In this document: positions 55,736 through 58,145 of the stretch, piece by piece
How positions within the stretch are numbered: the stretch's first letter is position 1
How the letters are laid out: each line of letters begins with the position of its first letter
NCBI RefSeq assembly: GCF_002727185.1
Contig: NZ_NIZW01000038.1
Span: 1-58,145, forward strand
DNA length: 58,145 bases
Direction: 5' to 3'
From: Rhodopirellula bahusiensis
GTDB taxonomy: Bacteria > Planctomycetota > Planctomycetia > Pirellulales > Pirellulaceae
Notes under the pieces: generated by a model
Told to the model about the DNA's origin: nothing
Seen by the model: only the letters and a program-made list of their open reading frames with translations
Database searches by the model: none
Program-made: the position numbers and the translations under genes

Positions 55736-57004
55736 ATGGCAAAATTACGAGTGGGAAATCGCACCGACAATGGCGTTTACAAAAACGTGGTGCTGGACAT
55801 TGGACGTAAGGTCACAATTGGCATTGGCTACGTGGACGGAACGCCAAAAGAGCAAAGCATTTTCACGACCCTGGAGATGCTAGAGACTTCGATTATCCGA
55901 GGCCAGGAGCCAAATCTTGAGCTTAGAAAGCGACTGGGACGACTTCCGTCTGGTGTGGTGAAGAAGTTGCGTAAGCACGATCTGATTGCCGAGGCGGACA
56001 AGGGGCCAACCCTCAAAGAACTGCGTGACCAGTTCCTTGCTGACAAGCTGATGACAGCTGATCCGAGGTCAGTCCGTAAATATCGGAACGCCTTGGACAA
56101 CGGTCTTTTAAGAAGCATTGACGGTCAAAGAAAAGTCAGCACCCTGGATTCCGATGACCTAGTCAAGTTCATTCGCACAGCCGATAAGAGCTACGCCCAG
56201 AGCACTGTGGCAACGCAGATCAAGCGAGCAAAGGCGTTTGTTGGCTACGCAGTTGACAAGGGCCACTTGCGAGCCAATCCGTTCAAGAGGGACAGCATAT
56301 CTCAGCTTTGTTCCGCTTTCACGATTCTGCTGACGGAAGAACGAAGCCAGACGCAAACGCAGAACATGACGCTGGAAACAATGGAGCGTCTGCTTCAATG
56401 CAAGAAGTCACTACGGAGTGAAATTGAGGATGCCGAATGGAATGCGTTGGTTCACTTGCTTCGTTTTGGTGGTGGTCGAGTTTCAAGCTATCTGGTCTTG
56501 CGTTGGAGAGACATTGACTTCGACAGACATCAGATTTTGCTACGGATGAAACGCACAGCAACGAAGCGGAAGTTCGTCAAGGGTGCGAAGCGTACTCAGG
56601 TTGTCCCTTTGTTCTTCGAGATGGTCGAGTCGCTGAAGCGTCTAAAGGCATTGCAACCCGAAGGTACAGAGTTCGTATTGAACAAGATCGGCAACTTGGA
56701 CACCAAGCCCGAGTTTGAAACGACCAACGCCAAAGGCGAAAGGATTCGACAGGGACGATGGGAGACCAATCTTTCGACGACGTTCACCAAGATTCTAAAA
56801 CGCAACGGGATCGCGACGTGGGCACAGCCACTGCATGGATTCCGAAGTTTTCGAGCCGCCGAGCTTGCGAGGAATGGAGCCACCGAAATTGAGCTGAACG
56901 CTTGGATTGGAAATTCAGCCGAGGTCAGGAAGCGTCACTATGGAAAGTTCCACAATGCTGACGAAGATCGGCTGAGGGAACTGATGGTCAGAAAATCAGC
57001 TTGA
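55736..57004 (+). CDS. Tyrosine recombinase (site-specific integrase)
   Basis: This 422-residue phage-type integrase has an arm-binding N-terminus, a core-binding SAM-like domain (about 100-190) and a catalytic domain. Catalytic residues: Arg about 247 (FGGGRVSSYLVLRW), a Lys in the beta-hairpin, HGFR at 367-370, and Tyr402 in RKRHYGKF. The usual H-x-L-R is H-G-F-R here. A strong GAGGAGG ribosome site precedes the ATG at 55736; the frame extends upstream but without support. It lies beside tRNA-Arg and would have put the element there. Confidence 0.92.
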   Translation: MAKLRVGNRTDNGVYKNVVLDIGRKVTIGIGYVDGTPKEQSIFTTLEMLETSIIRGQEPNLELRKRLGRLPSGVVKKLRKHDLIAEADKGPTLKELRDQFLADKLMTADPRSVRKYRNALDNGLLRSIDGQRKVSTLDSDDLVKFIRTADKSYAQSTVATQIKRAKAFVGYAVDKGHLRANPFKRDSISQLCSAFTILLTEERSQTQTQNMTLETMERLLQCKKSLRSEIEDAEWNALVHLLRFGGGRVSSYLVLRWRDIDFDRHQILLRMKRTATKRKFVKGAKRTQVVPLFFEMVESLKRLKALQPEGTEFVLNKIGNLDTKPEFETTNAKGERIRQGRWETNLSTTFTKILKRNGIATWAQPLHGFRSFRAAELARNGATEIELNAWIGNSAEVRKRHYGKFHNADEDRLRELMVRKSA

Positions 57005-57215
57005 CCGTGAAGGCTGCACCTTCGTTGATCTTTGACAATTTGGTTGTTTGCGAGGGAAAGCGTGGCGAAGTTGGGCGGTGTCCAGTGGAGATCTATCTCT
57101 GCCGGGCAGCGTTCCCGACCCTCTCGAGGCTTGGTAAATTGTGCGATCAATCGCGGAAGCTTAGATTTGCCTTCCGCTGCTAGCAGGAACCGAGCTTTTA
57201 CGGAGATAAACCAAA
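57005..57215. other. Gap between integrase and hsdM
   Basis: No gene is seen. A GGAG ribosome site lies at about 57201, ten or so bases before the TTG start of hsdM. Confidence 0.5.
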
Positions 57216-58079
57216 TTGTTCGAGCAGACATTCAAGAATATCGACGACGTACTTCACAAGGATGCTGGATGCGGCAGTGAGCTTGACTACGTCGAGCAGT
57301 CTTCGTGGGTGCTGTTTCTGAAATACCTTGACGATCTGGAGCGAGAGCGAGAGTCCGCCGCGAGTCTGTCGGGCACGGAATACAAGCCGATCCTCAGCAA
57401 GAAGTACCGCTGGGGAGTCTGGGCAATGCCACGCAAAGCGGATGGAGAGATCGACCATCACGCCGCACTAAGTGGCGACGACCTAATCGACTTTGTGAAT
57501 GGAAAGCTGTTCCCGTATCTGGCGAAGTTCAAAACGTCTGCCGAGTCCACCGACACGATTGAATACAAAATCGGTGAGATCTTTGGCGAGATAAAGAACA
57601 AAGTTCAAAGTGGCTACGCTCTTCGTGAAGTGGTCAATCTGGTCGATGAGTTACGCTTTCAGACTAGTACCCAAAAACATGAAATGTCCCATCTCTATGA
57701 GGACAAGATCAAGAACATGGGCAACGCGGGGCGGAATGGTGGTGAGTACTACACACCTAGGCCCTTGATTCGTGCCATCGTTGAAGTCGTTAATCCGAAG
57801 ATAGGCGAAACAGTTTATGACGCTGCCGCAGGTTCCGCTGGTTTCTTGGTTGAAGCGTTTGACCACATCAAAGCTCCGAAGAACAACGGGGGCAGGAAGC
57901 TAACCGTCAAACAGATGCGAGCTTTGCAGAAGCAGACGCTCTACGGCAAAGAGAAGAAGTCGATGGCGTTCATCATCGGCACAATGAACATGATCCTTCA
58001 CGGGGTAGAAGCTCCGAATATCGTCCACAGCAACACATTGACCGAGAGTATCAACCCGCATTATTCACCAAGCCTGTGA
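57216..58079 (+). pseudogene. hsdM: Type I restriction-modification methyltransferase HsdM, truncated
   Basis: This 287-residue frame is the N-terminal half of HsdM: the HsdM N-domain (about 1-135, with SSWVLFLKYLDDLE and KLFPYLAKF) and the start of the N6-adenine methyltransferase domain (NGGEYYTPRPLIRAIVEVV, SAM motif DAAAGSAGFLVEAF from residue 202). Similar proteins continue after NTLTE into the catalytic NPPF motif. Here the frame leaves the family at about residue 277 and stops at 58079, before NPPF. Insertion of foreign DNA near 58045 or a frameshift would explain this. It starts at a TTG at 57216. Confidence 0.82.
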
Positions 58080-58145
58080 GCTCGTTGTTTTTTGTTGGTG
58101 GCGTGGTCGGGAGCATTGCTGTCCGAGCTTTTGGCGTTGATTCTT
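58045..58145. mobile_element. Possible insertion-sequence end disrupting hsdM
   Basis: From about 58045 the sequence stops matching HsdM. The stretch AACCCGCATTATTCACC resembles the end of IS1380-type elements as I remember them, but only about 100 bases are visible and no transposase can be read. Confidence 0.35.

Overview
The window looks like chromosome of a marine planctomycete close to Rhodopirellula. Supporting signs are the many secreted, lipoprotein and beta-propeller proteins, an ECF sigma factor paired with a FecR-like protein, two tandem clpP genes, BatA-like and VWA/amidotransferase-like membrane proteins, frequent TTG and GTG starts, few strong Shine-Dalgarno sites and many short intergenic inverted repeats. 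The genus is inferred from gene content and style, not from a marker gene.

Layout. 1-4450: a lipoprotein, a TolB-type propeller protein, a FecR-like protein and its ECF sigma factor, all on the minus strand. 4919-15196: a plus-strand export operon with a very large TolC-type outer-membrane lipoprotein, three consecutive HlyD-type adaptors, a MacB-type permease and its ATPase. It has been invaded twice by a GC-rich inverted-repeat element: one copy abuts the start codon of the third adaptor and the other supplies that adaptor's C-terminal tail. 15468-28243: a zinc-ribbon membrane protein, a coupled epimerase/enolase/hydrolase trio, gatB, a coupled membrane-protein/hydrolase trio, two acetyltransferase-fold genes and a PQQ-like propeller protein. 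28363-40000: a large secreted protein divergent from argH, a tRNA-like gene with an enlarged anticodon arm, two clpP genes, an SGNH hydrolase, an NHL-propeller lipoprotein, a YrdC-like/arginine-phosphatase-like fusion followed by rpiB, and a DNA polymerase III delta'-type gene. 40480-54383: a secreted protein of unknown function, an iron-type alcohol dehydrogenase, a three-gene esterase/BatA/VWA operon, a sigma-54 activator divergent from fabI, a redoxin and a glycerate kinase.

54487-58145 is the left edge of an integrated element: tRNA-Arg(CCG), a small unknown gene, an excisionase-like HTH gene, a tyrosine recombinase, and a type I restriction methyltransferase gene that stops before its catalytic NPPF motif. 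The 281 bases between the divergent small gene and the excisionase gene carry a consensus-like promoter and three copies of an 11-base word.

Most promising for follow-up: the fusion protein at 36951-38237, whose phosphatase loop has the threonine typical of protein-arginine phosphatases while its YrdC half has lost signature residues; the atypical tRNA-like gene at 33143-33217; the repeat-driven remodelling of the efflux operon; and the tRNA-Arg island with its disrupted hsdM.
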